From Chloromonas sp. AAM2 (lineage: Eukaryota > Chlorophyta > Chlorophyceae > Chlamydomonadales > Chlamydomonadaceae): a stretch of 23,035 nt of DNA. Each line of letters opens with the position of its first letter. Within the stretch, counting starts at the first letter, position 1. The position numbers were made by a program, and so were the translations under genes. Positions 10,001 through 17,910 of the stretch are shown piece by piece. The notes below the pieces were generated by a model that saw nothing but the letters and a program-made list of their open reading frames with translations, was not told the origin of the DNA and did not search any database. The stretch spans positions 1 through 23,035 of the forward strand of contig QAXH01003256.1 in assembly GCA_004335635.1 (NCBI GenBank). Reading direction: 5' to 3'.

Positions 10001-13000
10001 CAGCCGAGGCTGGGCTGGCAGCCGCCCGGGAAGCAGCCACAGCCGCTGGGGCAGCTGCGGCAGAACTGAGGGCGCGGCTTGAGTCTGTTGAACGGGCGGG
10101 GAAAACGATAGAGGCAGAGAAAGAAGCTGTGGAAGAGCGTTTGGCGGCTGTGGCCGAACGAGAAGAGAGGTGAGTGGGTTTGCCAACATTATCAGTCATC
10201 ATTACATGGCTTATTATGGTCGAAACCACGATGTGTGGTTGAAAAGGGGGGTGAGGAAACCCCTAGAGGCGGAAAAGGAATCAAATAATCAAAAATAAAA
10301 AGGAATGTGTGGGTGGCTGTGGGGGCTGAACGGTGTGTGTCGGCGTTTCAAAAACATTGGCATAGTCTTCCAGGCTCGGAATAGAAATAGAAATAGAGTA
10401 ATTTAGATATAACCATAATCGAAACGATAGCAGGCATGGTTGTGATTTGTCTTTTCTGAATGATGCGGTTCACAGTGCTTTAGATAAACAGTGCTGTCAG
10501 AATCTTGAGTCTTACGGTAGCCGTCCTGGGCCTCAGTATTGGAGTCTCACACATCAACTGGGGGCTTCGCCCCCTTATCATCATCAGCAGCAGCAGCATT
10601 ACATGGCTTCTTGTGGTTAAATGCACGGTACTGCAGCTAGACACAAATCCCCTCTAAGAGTTGCTTGCCTGACAATCATTGAGCCAAAAAGGCTCACTGG
10701 CTTGATTTTGCTTTGACACATTAGTGTGAACACATACCAGCCAGGCGTGTTTGCCCCCTCACATCCAAAAGTGTGTCAAGCAGGTTGTTGCTGCTTGTCG
10801 GTTGCAATCGTTGTGCCCATGCACAGGCGGAAGTAAACAGGCCAGTCGCCCCTGCACCAGTATTTCAATGATATCAAATCTAACAAGTCCATTGCTGCCA
10901 AATCTAACAAGTCCACTGCTGCCAAATCTAACAAATCTAACAAATCTGACAATAGCGCATCAAATAATAACGGAAGAGGGGGCTCCGAAACCCGTGGATG
11001 TGTCAAGGAGGCACTGCTCTTCCTTGTCAGGTGTCAATCGATGCCACTGACTGCTGACATAAACCTATGCATCTGTTGAATGCTGAATGCTGATGCAACC
11101 TGAATGCTGCTGAATGCTGAATGCTGTTGAATGCTGCATGCTGTTGCAAACTGAATGCCGAGTGCTGCTTTGTCTTTGAGTGCACCACCACCAAATCGCA
11201 CCTACGCAGTGTTTTTGCTGATGCAAACCTATGCAATACCATAGCAACAATGTTGCAGCCAATGGGGCCCTGTCCACGCACAAGCCCTGCTCAATTCTAG
11301 TAATGATGTAATAATATAATATAATGATATCTGCGCTGTTTACCTGGTTCATCCATTACTGCTTGAGCACAATCAGAAGTAATGCAATCTGCTTTCGTAA
11401 AACAGGTTCAAGACTGAGGCGGAGCATCAGAGGCGGGAACTGGCGGAGCAGCTGTTGGGGGCAGAGCAGCGAATAAGGTGAGACGGCTTTGTGGGGTTGT
11501 TTTATGCGTTTTTTTACCCTTTCACCAGTGTCAATGCACGCAATGCGCATGCAACATGTATCCCGTAGATTGGTACTTTTTGGAAAACAGGCTGTGGGGT
11601 TTAGAGCAATGAAGTAGGTGAGACCAGGGAGGGGGTAGCTGGGATGGTTGTGGGGTTGTGGAATTGAAAGGCTTTCTCAGGGACAAATGACAACATACCC
11701 AGGGACGCAGAGCAACGAATTAGGTGAGAAGGGGCCGTGGCTGTACTGTCATATTATTGTTGTTGTTGTTGTTGTCCTTGTCGTTGTTGTTGTTGGCTTT
11801 TCTACATCTAGTGTCGATGCGCACCATGGGACGTGCTCCAACACAAATGTGATCAATCGGAATACGCCAAGTACAGCATGTGCACCAAATGCAGAGTACA
11901 GCATGTGCACCAAATGCCGAGTACAGCATGTGCACCAAATGCCGAGTACAGCATGTGCACCAAATGCCGAGTACAGCATGTGCACCAAATGCCGAGTACA
12001 GCATGTGCACCAAATGCCGAGTACAGCATGTGCACCAAATGCCGAGTACAGCATGTGCACCAAATGCCGAGTACAGCATGTGCACCAAATGCCGAGTACA
12101 GCATGTGCACCAAATGCCGAGTACAGCATGTGCACCAAATGCCGAGTACAGCATGTGCACCAAATGCCGAGTACAGCATGTGCACCAAATGCCGAGTACA
12201 AGACACCCAATAGGATTGCCATCTTCTGTTCCACCTGAGGGACGAAACCCACAAATTCACTCACCCACACACCCACACACACACACGCACGCATGCTTGT
12301 CACTCTTAGTGCATATGCTTAACACCCTTATTGTGTTCGCAGGACGTTAGAGCTTGAAAGGGATGAACTCTTACAGCGCGTGGAAGCCTGGGCAGCCAAT
12401 GGCACCCCCCAACCCCCCTCCTCCGACCAACACACTGCCACCACCCACACCAACACCAACGCCACAAATGCCACAAATGCCACGCCCAGCAAGCGTGTGT
12501 CTCTCTCTGGAACGGCACGCCGCCAATCCTCCAGCTCTGGCGCAATGCAAGGCGGGCCGGAGGCGGTTTCTGGGCGGTTTCCAGAGGTTGGCACTCGGGA
12601 CTTGGACGGACAGGACGGGCCCAAGGGTTTGTCGGAGTCTGATGCCAGTGAGCTTGATGTCTTGCTTCAAGGTAGGGTGGTTCCAAGTCAAAATCAGTTC
12701 TGCAAGGATTGCTCGAGCTATTCATCATACCAACACTAAGTAAGACATATTCACTGCATTTCAAGACAATCAGAATTGTCGTAATTGCTAGTAATTGATG
12801 GTATTGCTCGTTGCTGCAACGAGGATTGACGGGATTGCCTCAACGCGGGTTTTCAAAATTAGAACGAACTTTGTCCGGAAGTATTTATATACTGATCACA
12901 TCAGAGAGGCCCACATGCACAGAGCGCGGGCGCTAGCAAGCCATGCAAGAGATGCGGCTGGATACTGTCCTAACCAACCCTGAGCAACAGAAGGCAACTT

Positions 13001-15107
13001 CAAGGCGCAAAGAACACAGAAGCCAAAGCACCGTGGACAAATAAAGGCAGAAATATTCACCTTACTCACTACTCACTGCATATAACATAATATCACCCAC
13101 AGTAACTCAATAACTCACAGGCCAGAATATCTGTCACACCCAATGTCTAGCTTCAAGGACTTCCGTGTTGTTTGCCATAAGCAACACCAACGATACTTGC
13201 ACAGAGGACTCACAGTGAACTAAGCACACCGCTGAACACCGTTTGGACCCGTTTAGCCTCGTGCATATCTTGCCTAATCCTGAAGTAGCATCAAGTGCCA
13301 TTCTTGAGATTGTGTCGATTGCTTGGAGATGTGGCAAGCTGCACATAACCGTGCATTAGGACACTCCGTGCATCAGACACTTTCTGAGGGACAAATGAGA
13401 ACTCGATCAATCAGGCCAGCACATGATCAGACCATTTCGAATGGGACGATGTATCCCGCAGCATGGATGCAGATGAAATTTCAAGTAATCAAACTGATTG
13501 GAATGGCAAAACAGTTGCTTGGAGGGTGCACTGATGCCACGGTGCTAGCGCCAATGGATGCAACACATTGTGGCAGCACATTGTGGCAGCACATTGTGGC
13601 AGCACATGGGTGGCGGCAAAGTGATTGTGGCAAGACTGCTGCGCGCAATGCGCATGAGGATGTGCCCTCGGCTCAGGGACATGTGGCCCACCCGGAAGGG
13701 CAACGTGGGTCAACACATGGATCATTCTCCAACCACTTGTTGCTTGATGCTTTGTTTTGTGCACTCTACCCCTTTTGCTTGAAGGGTTTACGGACGCGGC
13801 TGTGCTAGTGGCAGAGGAGCAGCGGATCAAGCGGCAGCAGCAACGGGGAGGAGGCGGAGGGCTGTTCGATGGACTACTCAGACCGCAGCCTGCTAGCAAA
13901 GTGGATGCAGGTCAGGCGGCAGTGCTAACCGAATGCTGAACAAAAACACTGTGCGAGTGGGTTGGCACTTGGGGTTGAGGGTAACACTGTTATCAAGTGG
14001 GTTTGCACTGGCCAGTGGGGCAGGTGTCTATGCTCGCTCTCCTGGTATTGAATCAGTCTGAGGCGTTCTTTCTGCGCCTGTGCGGTAATCGTTTTGTAAT
14101 CATGTGTTCTATGCTCATCACGGGGGTTGGGCTCAACCACCCGGCCTCCTTACTGACTACCGGCATCTCCTTTCTTTCTTTCTTTCTCTATGCTCATGAA
14201 TGAATACCTAGGCACGCAATAACCCTTGAATGTCCTGCTGCAGGTGCGTTGGTGCGCACGGTTGAGTTGCTTCAGCAGCGGCTTCAGGCGGCGGAGCGGG
14301 CCCGCGACTTAGCGTCTGAGCAGCTCTTCACAGCCTTCAGGAGCGCCGACGCATCGAGCAAGGAAGTGCAGGAAGCGCAGGTGGGTCGGTTTTTCTGCTT
14401 TTGTTTCTGATGGCGGGCAACCTTCAGCCTTGTGGACGCTCAGGGCTGCTCAGGGCTGCTCAGGCCTGTGACAACAGCAGCTGAGGCGGCATTGAGCCGA
14501 GCCAGTTGTCATTGCATCTTGTCTTAACTAAGACTAAGGCCCGCCGTGTTGCGCACTTGAACTTGATGAGCTACGGTGAGGCGTGCTCGATTGCGCACAA
14601 ACACTGCAACTGGCAACAGCAGCTGAGCCAGCCTTCACGAGTCGTCATTCAGACCAACCAAGGACCGCCTTGTTGACTTTGGGGTGCGTTTACGAAGCTG
14701 CTAGAGAAGCCAAAGATTACTAGTACTGGTCTGATTCAGTACCCCTTTGCTGCCCCTTACTGCAGGATCTGCGCCGGGCGTTGAATGAATCCCGCCGGCG
14801 CTGCGACATGGCCCTGGAACTCTTAGGCGAGAGGAACGAACGCATCGAGCAGCTCGAAGAGGACATCCACGACATGAAGAGCATCTTCCGAACACAGATT
14901 GAAGATTGCGTGGCTCAGCTGCAGAAGGCACAGTCAGATCTTGCAAGACTGCAAGGAAAAGAAAAAGAACAAGAAAGAGGGGTTCAAAAAGAAGCAAAGG
15001 AAGAGGAAGATGGGCTTGCTAGGGGCCACAGCAGTATGCCGGGGTCTGTAAACACGACACCTGAAAGTAAGAAAGTGTTCAGCCCGGGAACCAAGCGTAG
15101 GGATTGA
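4062..15107 (+). CDS. TMF / golgin-candidate-5-like Golgi coiled-coil protein, 17 exons
   Basis: Exons: 4062-4111, 4197-4309, 4758-4834, 5598-5701, 6269-6374, 6958-7038, 7242-7336, 7505-7583, 8574-8641, 8887-8960, 9508-9608, 9928-10169, 11406-11477, 12343-12671, 13785-13910, 14244-14380, 14766-15107. Every junction is GT-AG and phase-consistent, giving 731 aa. Residues 1-435 are almost continuous heptad-like coiled coil rich in Ala, Glu, Gln and Arg. Residues about 436-570 are low-complexity (Thr/Asn, Ser, Gly). Residues about 573-670 match the TMF C-terminal domain, including CDMALELLGERNERIEQLEE and DIHDMKSIFRTQIEDCV. TMF proteins bind Rab6-type GTPases at the Golgi in other organisms; the 'TATA-element modulatory factor' name is historical. 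The tail is charged. Plant homologues are longer at the N-terminus. The close divergent neighbour supports the ATG at 4062, but an upstream exon cannot be excluded. Confidence 0.87.
4310..4757 (+). other. TMF-like intron 2 with alternating purine-pyrimidine blocks
   Basis: This 448-bp intron has two perfect 13-bp tandem copies of GGCATGCACGTGC (4394-4419). A further GCATGC/CACGTG-rich block lies at about 4556-4590. Both are alternating purine-pyrimidine and locally palindromic. Nothing coding was seen. Confidence 0.7.
5208..5352. repeat. Imperfect (TG)n / GCATGC alternating tract
   Basis: About 145 bp are nearly continuous alternating purine-pyrimidine, with TG, CG and GCATGC steps. Such DNA is known to favour the Z form under supercoiling. 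The G/T-rich side is on the transcribed gene's sense strand. Confidence 0.85.
5494..5541 (+). pseudogene. Decayed duplicate of TMF-like exon 4, 5' part
   Basis: After CGCAG, 43 bp from 5499 match the first 43 bp of exon 4 (5598 onward) with four mismatches. The protein would read EEKQRLSAALAAAI and then drift. The two starts are exactly 99 bp apart, a multiple of three. The frame from 5499 meets a TGA before the real exon, so using this acceptor would give a premature stop. Confidence 0.8.
5702..6268 (+). other. TMF-like intron 4
   Basis: This 567-bp intron has a G-rich start (a GGGGGGG run near 5740) and a strong inverted repeat about 60 nt before the acceptor. No coding sequence was recognised. 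Confidence 0.7.
6161..6208. repeat. Long imperfect hairpin with an extra copy of its right arm
   Basis: The left arm 6161-6180 contains GAGCTTCTT and TATCAGTGGA. The right arm 6186-6208 contains TCCACTGATA and AAGAAGCTC. The stems of 10 and 9 bp pair exactly, with a 5-nt loop (AAGGC) and a small asymmetric internal loop. A 21-bp direct duplication gives a second CTCCACTGATATGATAAGA just downstream. Confidence 0.85.
6375..6957 (+). other. TMF-like intron 5
   Basis: This 583-bp intron holds one copy of a dispersed 73-bp repeat (6597-6669) and a TG/TCTGGTTG-rich pyrimidine stretch before the acceptor. Nothing coding is supported. Confidence 0.7.
6597..6669 (+). repeat. Dispersed repeat family 1, copy A
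   Basis: It starts TTACACCAGGGAAGCCGTCA and ends CCCTGAGCAAGAAAGCA. It matches the reverse complement of 8443-8515 over about 73 bp and the start of 15472-15499. The element family is not recognised. Confidence 0.8.
7436..7455 (+). pseudogene. Echo of the exon 7 3' edge including its splice donor
   Basis: Eighteen of 20 bases match 7320-7339, the end of exon 7 plus its GTG donor start. The encoded AQDAQLR is preserved. It lies inside intron 7, preceded by a TGTGTACAG acceptor-like sequence and just after a (GAT)n run (about 7379-7397). Confidence 0.7.
7862..7914 (+). repeat. Dispersed repeat family 2, copy A
   Basis: This 53-bp segment contains TTTACATGGCCTTCA and GAGGACTG.TCAGCAGGG. Its reverse complement recurs at 17643-17694 with several mismatches. 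Confidence 0.75.
8443..8515 (-). repeat. Dispersed repeat family 1, copy B (inverted)
   Basis: It is the reverse complement of the element at 6597-6669, with substitutions mostly in the middle. Copies A and B form a roughly 1.9-kb-spaced inverted repeat spanning TMF-like exons 6-8. Confidence 0.8.
8758..8842. repeat. 19-bp minisatellite in intron 9
   Basis: Four full copies and one partial copy of a 19-bp unit start GCTGGCATTCAA. They run up to a T8 tract just before the exon 10 acceptor at 8885-8886. Confidence 0.85.
8961..9507 (+). other. TMF-like intron 10 ending in a (CA)n acceptor
   Basis: This 547-bp intron holds nothing coding. Its last 55 bases are an interrupted (CA)n microsatellite that ends directly in the 3' splice-site CAG. 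Confidence 0.8.
9453..9507. repeat. (CA)n microsatellite forming a 3' splice site
   Basis: CA dinucleotides with few interruptions run to the final ACACAG, which is the exon 11 acceptor. The preceding TTGCCTCTTTCTCT is the only pyrimidine tract, more than 45 nt away. Confidence 0.9.
9738..9873. repeat. (ATT)n insertion flanked by 14-bp direct repeats
   Basis: A perfect 14-bp repeat TAGAATTGCTTTAT (9738-9751 and 9860-9873) flanks 108 bp of ATT/ATC-rich sequence in intron 11. Confidence 0.85.
10560..10574. repeat. Short perfect GC palindrome GGGGGCTTCGCCCCC
   Basis: A six-base-pair stem GGGGGC/GCCCCC encloses the loop TTC. It resembles in style the short GC palindromes reported from chlamydomonadalean organelle genomes, but a single 15-mer cannot prove origin. 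Confidence 0.7.
10875..10949. repeat. 24-bp tandem repeat
   Basis: There are two near-identical 24-bp copies of a CAAATCTAACAAGTCC-containing unit (10875-10898 and 10899-10922). A collapsed third stretch of CAAATCTAA units follows. Confidence 0.85.
11076..11165. repeat. TGAATGC-rich degenerate repeat
   Basis: TGAATGC or close variants occur repeatedly, separated by TG, TT or GCAACC. It is an irregular short-period array in intron 12. Confidence 0.7.
11588..11729 (+). pseudogene. Two decayed echoes of the exon 13 3' edge
   Basis: The first (11588-11623) has an AAAACAG acceptor-like start, then GAGCAATGAAGTAG and GTGAGAC. The second (11708-11729) reads CAGAGCAACGAATTAG then GTGAGA. The real exon edge at 11462-11483 reads CAGAGCAGCGAATAAG then GTGAGAC. 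All keep the donor. Confidence 0.65.
11871..12200. repeat. 25-bp minisatellite, 13 near-identical copies
   Basis: Thirteen full copies of a 25-bp unit starting GTACAGCATGTGCACCAAAT (11871-12195) are followed by a 5-bp partial copy. Only the first copy shows a variant (GCAGA in place of GCCGA). The period is not a multiple of three and the unit has no stop in any phase, so all six frames are open. It lies wholly in intron 13. Confidence 0.95.
12672..13784 (+). other. TMF-like intron 14
   Basis: This 1,113-bp intron is mostly non-repetitive and AT-richer than the exons. It holds three 13-bp tandem copies of CACATTGTGGCAG (13564-13602). No coding exon of phase 1/1 was found. Confidence 0.7.
13564..13602. 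repeat. 13-bp tandem repeat x3
   Basis: Three perfect copies of CACATTGTGGCAG are followed by the partial copy CACAT. Confidence 0.9.
13911..14243 (+). other. TMF-like intron 15
   Basis: This 333-bp intron has a short (CTTT)n run near 14168-14187. Nothing else notable was seen. Confidence 0.7.
14381..14765 (+). other. TMF-like intron 16
   Basis: This 385-bp intron has a direct duplication of CTCAGGGCTG near 14439-14460. Two loosely similar stretches carrying CAGCAGCTGAG and GAGCCAG lie about 150 bp apart. Nothing coding was seen. Confidence 0.65.
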
Positions 15108-15471
15108 AGCCGATTAGATAGGGTTTAGTTAGGTTTTTCTGCATCCGTTCACAGAACAGAGGCTTGGGGAGGCTGAAATTTTGATTACGCAACTGCTTGG
15201 TGCGGTGGTATCACCAGCCGACTGCAAAACGATCTCGGAGCTGTGTGTGCGTCTTGTTACATTGGAATCGCTTTCTGTACGGTGTGCACATGCAGCGGTC
15301 GGATGATGCCCTTCCTTGCTCTCCCTAGAATAGACTATGCGGCTAGAGGCTTGTAGTAACCAGCTAGCCGCAGCAACTACCCGCTGTGCATTCAAAAGCA
15401 CAAGCATCTTGTGGCGATCCCAGATGTGATCAAGCGTTCAATTATGATAAGATGTTTGATTGATCGAGTTG

Positions 15472-15499
15472 TTACATCAGGGAAGCCGTCAAAGGACAC
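15472..15499 (+). repeat. Dispersed repeat family 1, partial copy C
   Basis: About 28 bp (TTACATCAGGGAAGCCGTCA onward) match the first part of copy A with two mismatches. The rest of the element is absent. Confidence 0.65.
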
Positions 15500-17612
15500 G
15501 ATGTGGGGTTATGATGTTGGGTTTGAAGTACGATGAAGTGTTCAAGCTGTGCTGTTAGTGGTTTTGCAACGGAACTGGTATGCGTATGCTGCTCGACTAC
15601 TGAAAGTGCACGACGTGGCTAACTGGATGTGACCCAACAGCCTGTGGCACTGTTCTGCTCTCATGCGATTTTGAATCGAGGTTGCCAATGGCGTGTCTGC
15701 TGGCAAGCTGCTCATTGCGCAAGGTTTGATGGCAAGTGGCTGAGTCATCATCCCAAAGCAGGGATTTGGTTGTTGCGGCTTGCCGCAACATGGTGAACAT
15801 TGCCTTTTAAGTGCAACCAGGGTCAGCTGGTCGCACCTTGTGGGTCAGTCCTGCGGGTCCGTTTTGACACTGAGTCAGCGGGTCAGTTCAGACACCCTGT
15901 TGCTGTTATCAGACAAATGATGTGTAGCGCCTCTGCCCAGCAAGTTGAATGCTTGTCTGCCAGTCAGCCTTGGGCACTACGGGACTTGGGCCCCATCAAG
16001 GGGATTTCGGTTGGCCTCCGCCTCCTAGCCAGCTACCGCCTCCTGGCCAGTTCTGGCCATGATCATCCTCAGCGCGACAGCTCAGCCGTGACCACTCCTC
16101 CTGGACCTACACCATGGCCGGCTCGCACCGGTCTCTCGCCATCTCGAACACAGCTGAGCCCCTGACCGGGCCGCACCCAGCCTCCGCTTCACATCCTCAG
16201 TTCTAGCTTTGCCTGCCTAATCCATCCCTGCCAGCCGCTGACCGTCAGACCCTTTCCCCCTGCCTGGCGTTCTGTTCTCTATGTGTGCAGCTTGTTGTTG
16301 CTTAAAGTTGGCCCATCCAGCCTTGTCTCTTGCATGGCTAGCACTCCAGAGCACGTGGGGCCCATGCTGCCACATGCATTACTATTGGTAATTTCTGGTA
16401 GCCAGTTCAGGGTGATGCAATGTAGCTTGTGTACCATACAGCTGCAAACACCTGCCAACCTAGTATACAGACAGCAGTGTGCTGAAGTTACAGACTGGAA
16501 GGTTCCCCGGATGGTGGCAGTTGTGCATCACAACCAATTCAATGTCAAGCAGTGAGAAAATGCCTTACAACGCGTGTGCCTGAAAATACGCACAATGCTG
16601 CGCATTTATGATTAGCAGCATGCCAGCAGCAGTGCATATGACAGCTCTTTCATACACAGCACAAGTTGGCAGGCATTCCACAAGGTTGCAGCAAGTCAAA
16701 CACCGAACACGACTCAAGTCACGCAAAAGTACCATGATACCATTTAATAAGGCATATTCGAGATGAAGGTCGTGAATAATAACGTCAAGGCTGGCTCAAG
16801 CATCGTGCTAACTCGTACACAAGTTTGTAGATACGCCCAACGATCTCTGCCTCCCAATACATAATGCTAGACACGCACAGCAAACCCTCAGTGTCTAGTC
16901 TCAATGGTCACACAGCTGCCTTTCCAGGCACACTCAATCGTTATTAATTGCAAGTCATACACTGGTATAACCAGCTTGCAAGAACAACTCCACGGATACC
17001 AGTCCAATTGTACAGCCTTGAAATCTCATGATGATGATGATGATGATGTTTAGCTGATGTGCCAAACAAGGGACTGTGTGTCCAGCACTTGAGCCAGTGC
17101 ATGGCATGATGGTATGACCGAGGCCAACGCGTCCCGGACTTCATACCCGGACAACCTTGTATTTGGATGTTATGTTGAACAACACCCATGCACAAAGGGC
17201 TCCAGTGCTGGACTTACGGAAAGTTCCAAAAGCGGAATTCTCCCTTTTTGAATTGGGTAATGGATACCAGTCGGGTTGTCTGAACGTGGTGTCAAGTAAT
17301 GTGACAGCGTAGGAAATAGTGACAATGACCAGGTGCACCAAGTATCAAATAGCCTTGGAAAAATATGGACATCAAAAAGACAGCCGCCCTTTGTTATCCG
17401 TTGAATAGGCAAGGCTGGTTGAGCAAGAAGAGAGGCCAAGGTGGCAATTTCTCCCACTCTTTCATTGAAGTAAGTCCATGGCAGCCTGCTATCACAACCT
17501 CCATATTGCTAGCCACCTTGGCTATAGCGTTGAGTGGCACAATGTCAGTGCCAACAGTGCCCAAAGCAAGCGCAACTTACAATGAAGTGAACCTGGGCCC
17601 GCTTGAAATATG

Positions 17613-17712
17613 CAGTCAGTCTTACCAGTGAAGTCCTTCACCCCTTGGCCCTGCTGAACAGTCCTCCCAGGATTGAAGGCCATGTAAATAACAACAGTCA
17701 GTCTTGCCAGTG
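17613..17712 (-). repeat. Dispersed repeat family 2, copy B, flanked by direct repeats
   Basis: The family-2 core (17643-17694) is the reverse complement of 7862-7914. It is flanked by CAGTCAGTCTTACCAGTG (17613-17630) and an 18-bp match with one difference (17695-17712). The flanks look like a target-site duplication around a 64-bp insert. Confidence 0.75.
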
Positions 17713-17785
17713 TCAAGTACGTCTTGTTCTCCCTTATGCAATGCGCTTGTCGTGATGCATACAGGATATGTGCAGGGTATATGCT

Positions 17786-17790
17786 TTACA
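17786..17790 (-). terminator. Candidate poly(A) signal (TGTAA, minus strand) of the membrane-protein gene
   Basis: TTACA on + reads TGTAA on the minus strand, about 120 nt after the stop codon. The position is reasonable for a green-algal poly(A) signal, though the motif is short. Confidence 0.4.
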
Positions 17791-17910
17791 GCTGTTGTTG
17801 CATTGCTGCATGGCGCACTGCTTGTTTGCGAGCAGTACAGTACGTGCATTGTACAGTGCGTTGCGGTTCTGAAAAATGGCGCTCCCGCAATGCTCCCACG
17901 CACATTTGAT

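Larger units (their letters stand above)
10170..11405 (+). other. TMF-like intron 12, the longest intron
   Basis: This 1,236-bp intron contains a GC hairpin (10560-10574), a 24-bp tandem repeat (10875-10949) and a TGAATGC-rich stretch (about 11076-11165). An AT-rich run of TAATATAATATAATGATAT type lies near 11310-11330. No exon of matching phase was seen. Confidence 0.7.
11478..12342 (+). other. TMF-like intron 13: donor echoes, (TTG)n and a 25-bp minisatellite
   Basis: The 865-bp intron contains two degenerate echoes of the exon 13 donor edge (about 11588-11623 and 11708-11729). A (TTG)n run lies at about 11757-11801, a 325-bp minisatellite follows, and CA-rich sequence lies near 12265-12290. 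Confidence 0.8.
15108..17785. other. Convergent intergenic region with repeat fragments, no convincing gene
   Basis: This stretch lies between the stop of the TMF-like gene and the 3' end of the membrane-protein gene. Open frames here are short, lack splice-phase support and match no family I know. I saw no TGTAA on the + strand soon after the TMF-like stop, so its transcript end is unknown. It contains partial copies of repeat families 1 and 2, a CCGCCTCCT.GCCAG duplication near 16018-16046, and a (GAT)n run at about 17029-17047. Confidence 0.5.

Noticed and set aside
11871..12200. CRISPR-like array
   Set aside because: The units are directly adjacent with no spacers, in a eukaryotic intron. 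It is an ordinary minisatellite.
11648..12350. Six overlapping Cys/His/Met-rich long open frames
   Set aside because: They are the 25-bp minisatellite read in six phases, and they lie inside a phase-consistent intron.
15800..16165. 121-codon + strand frame as a gene
   Set aside because: It is low-information Ser/Pro/Leu sequence with no motif, no splice partners and no poly(A) context.
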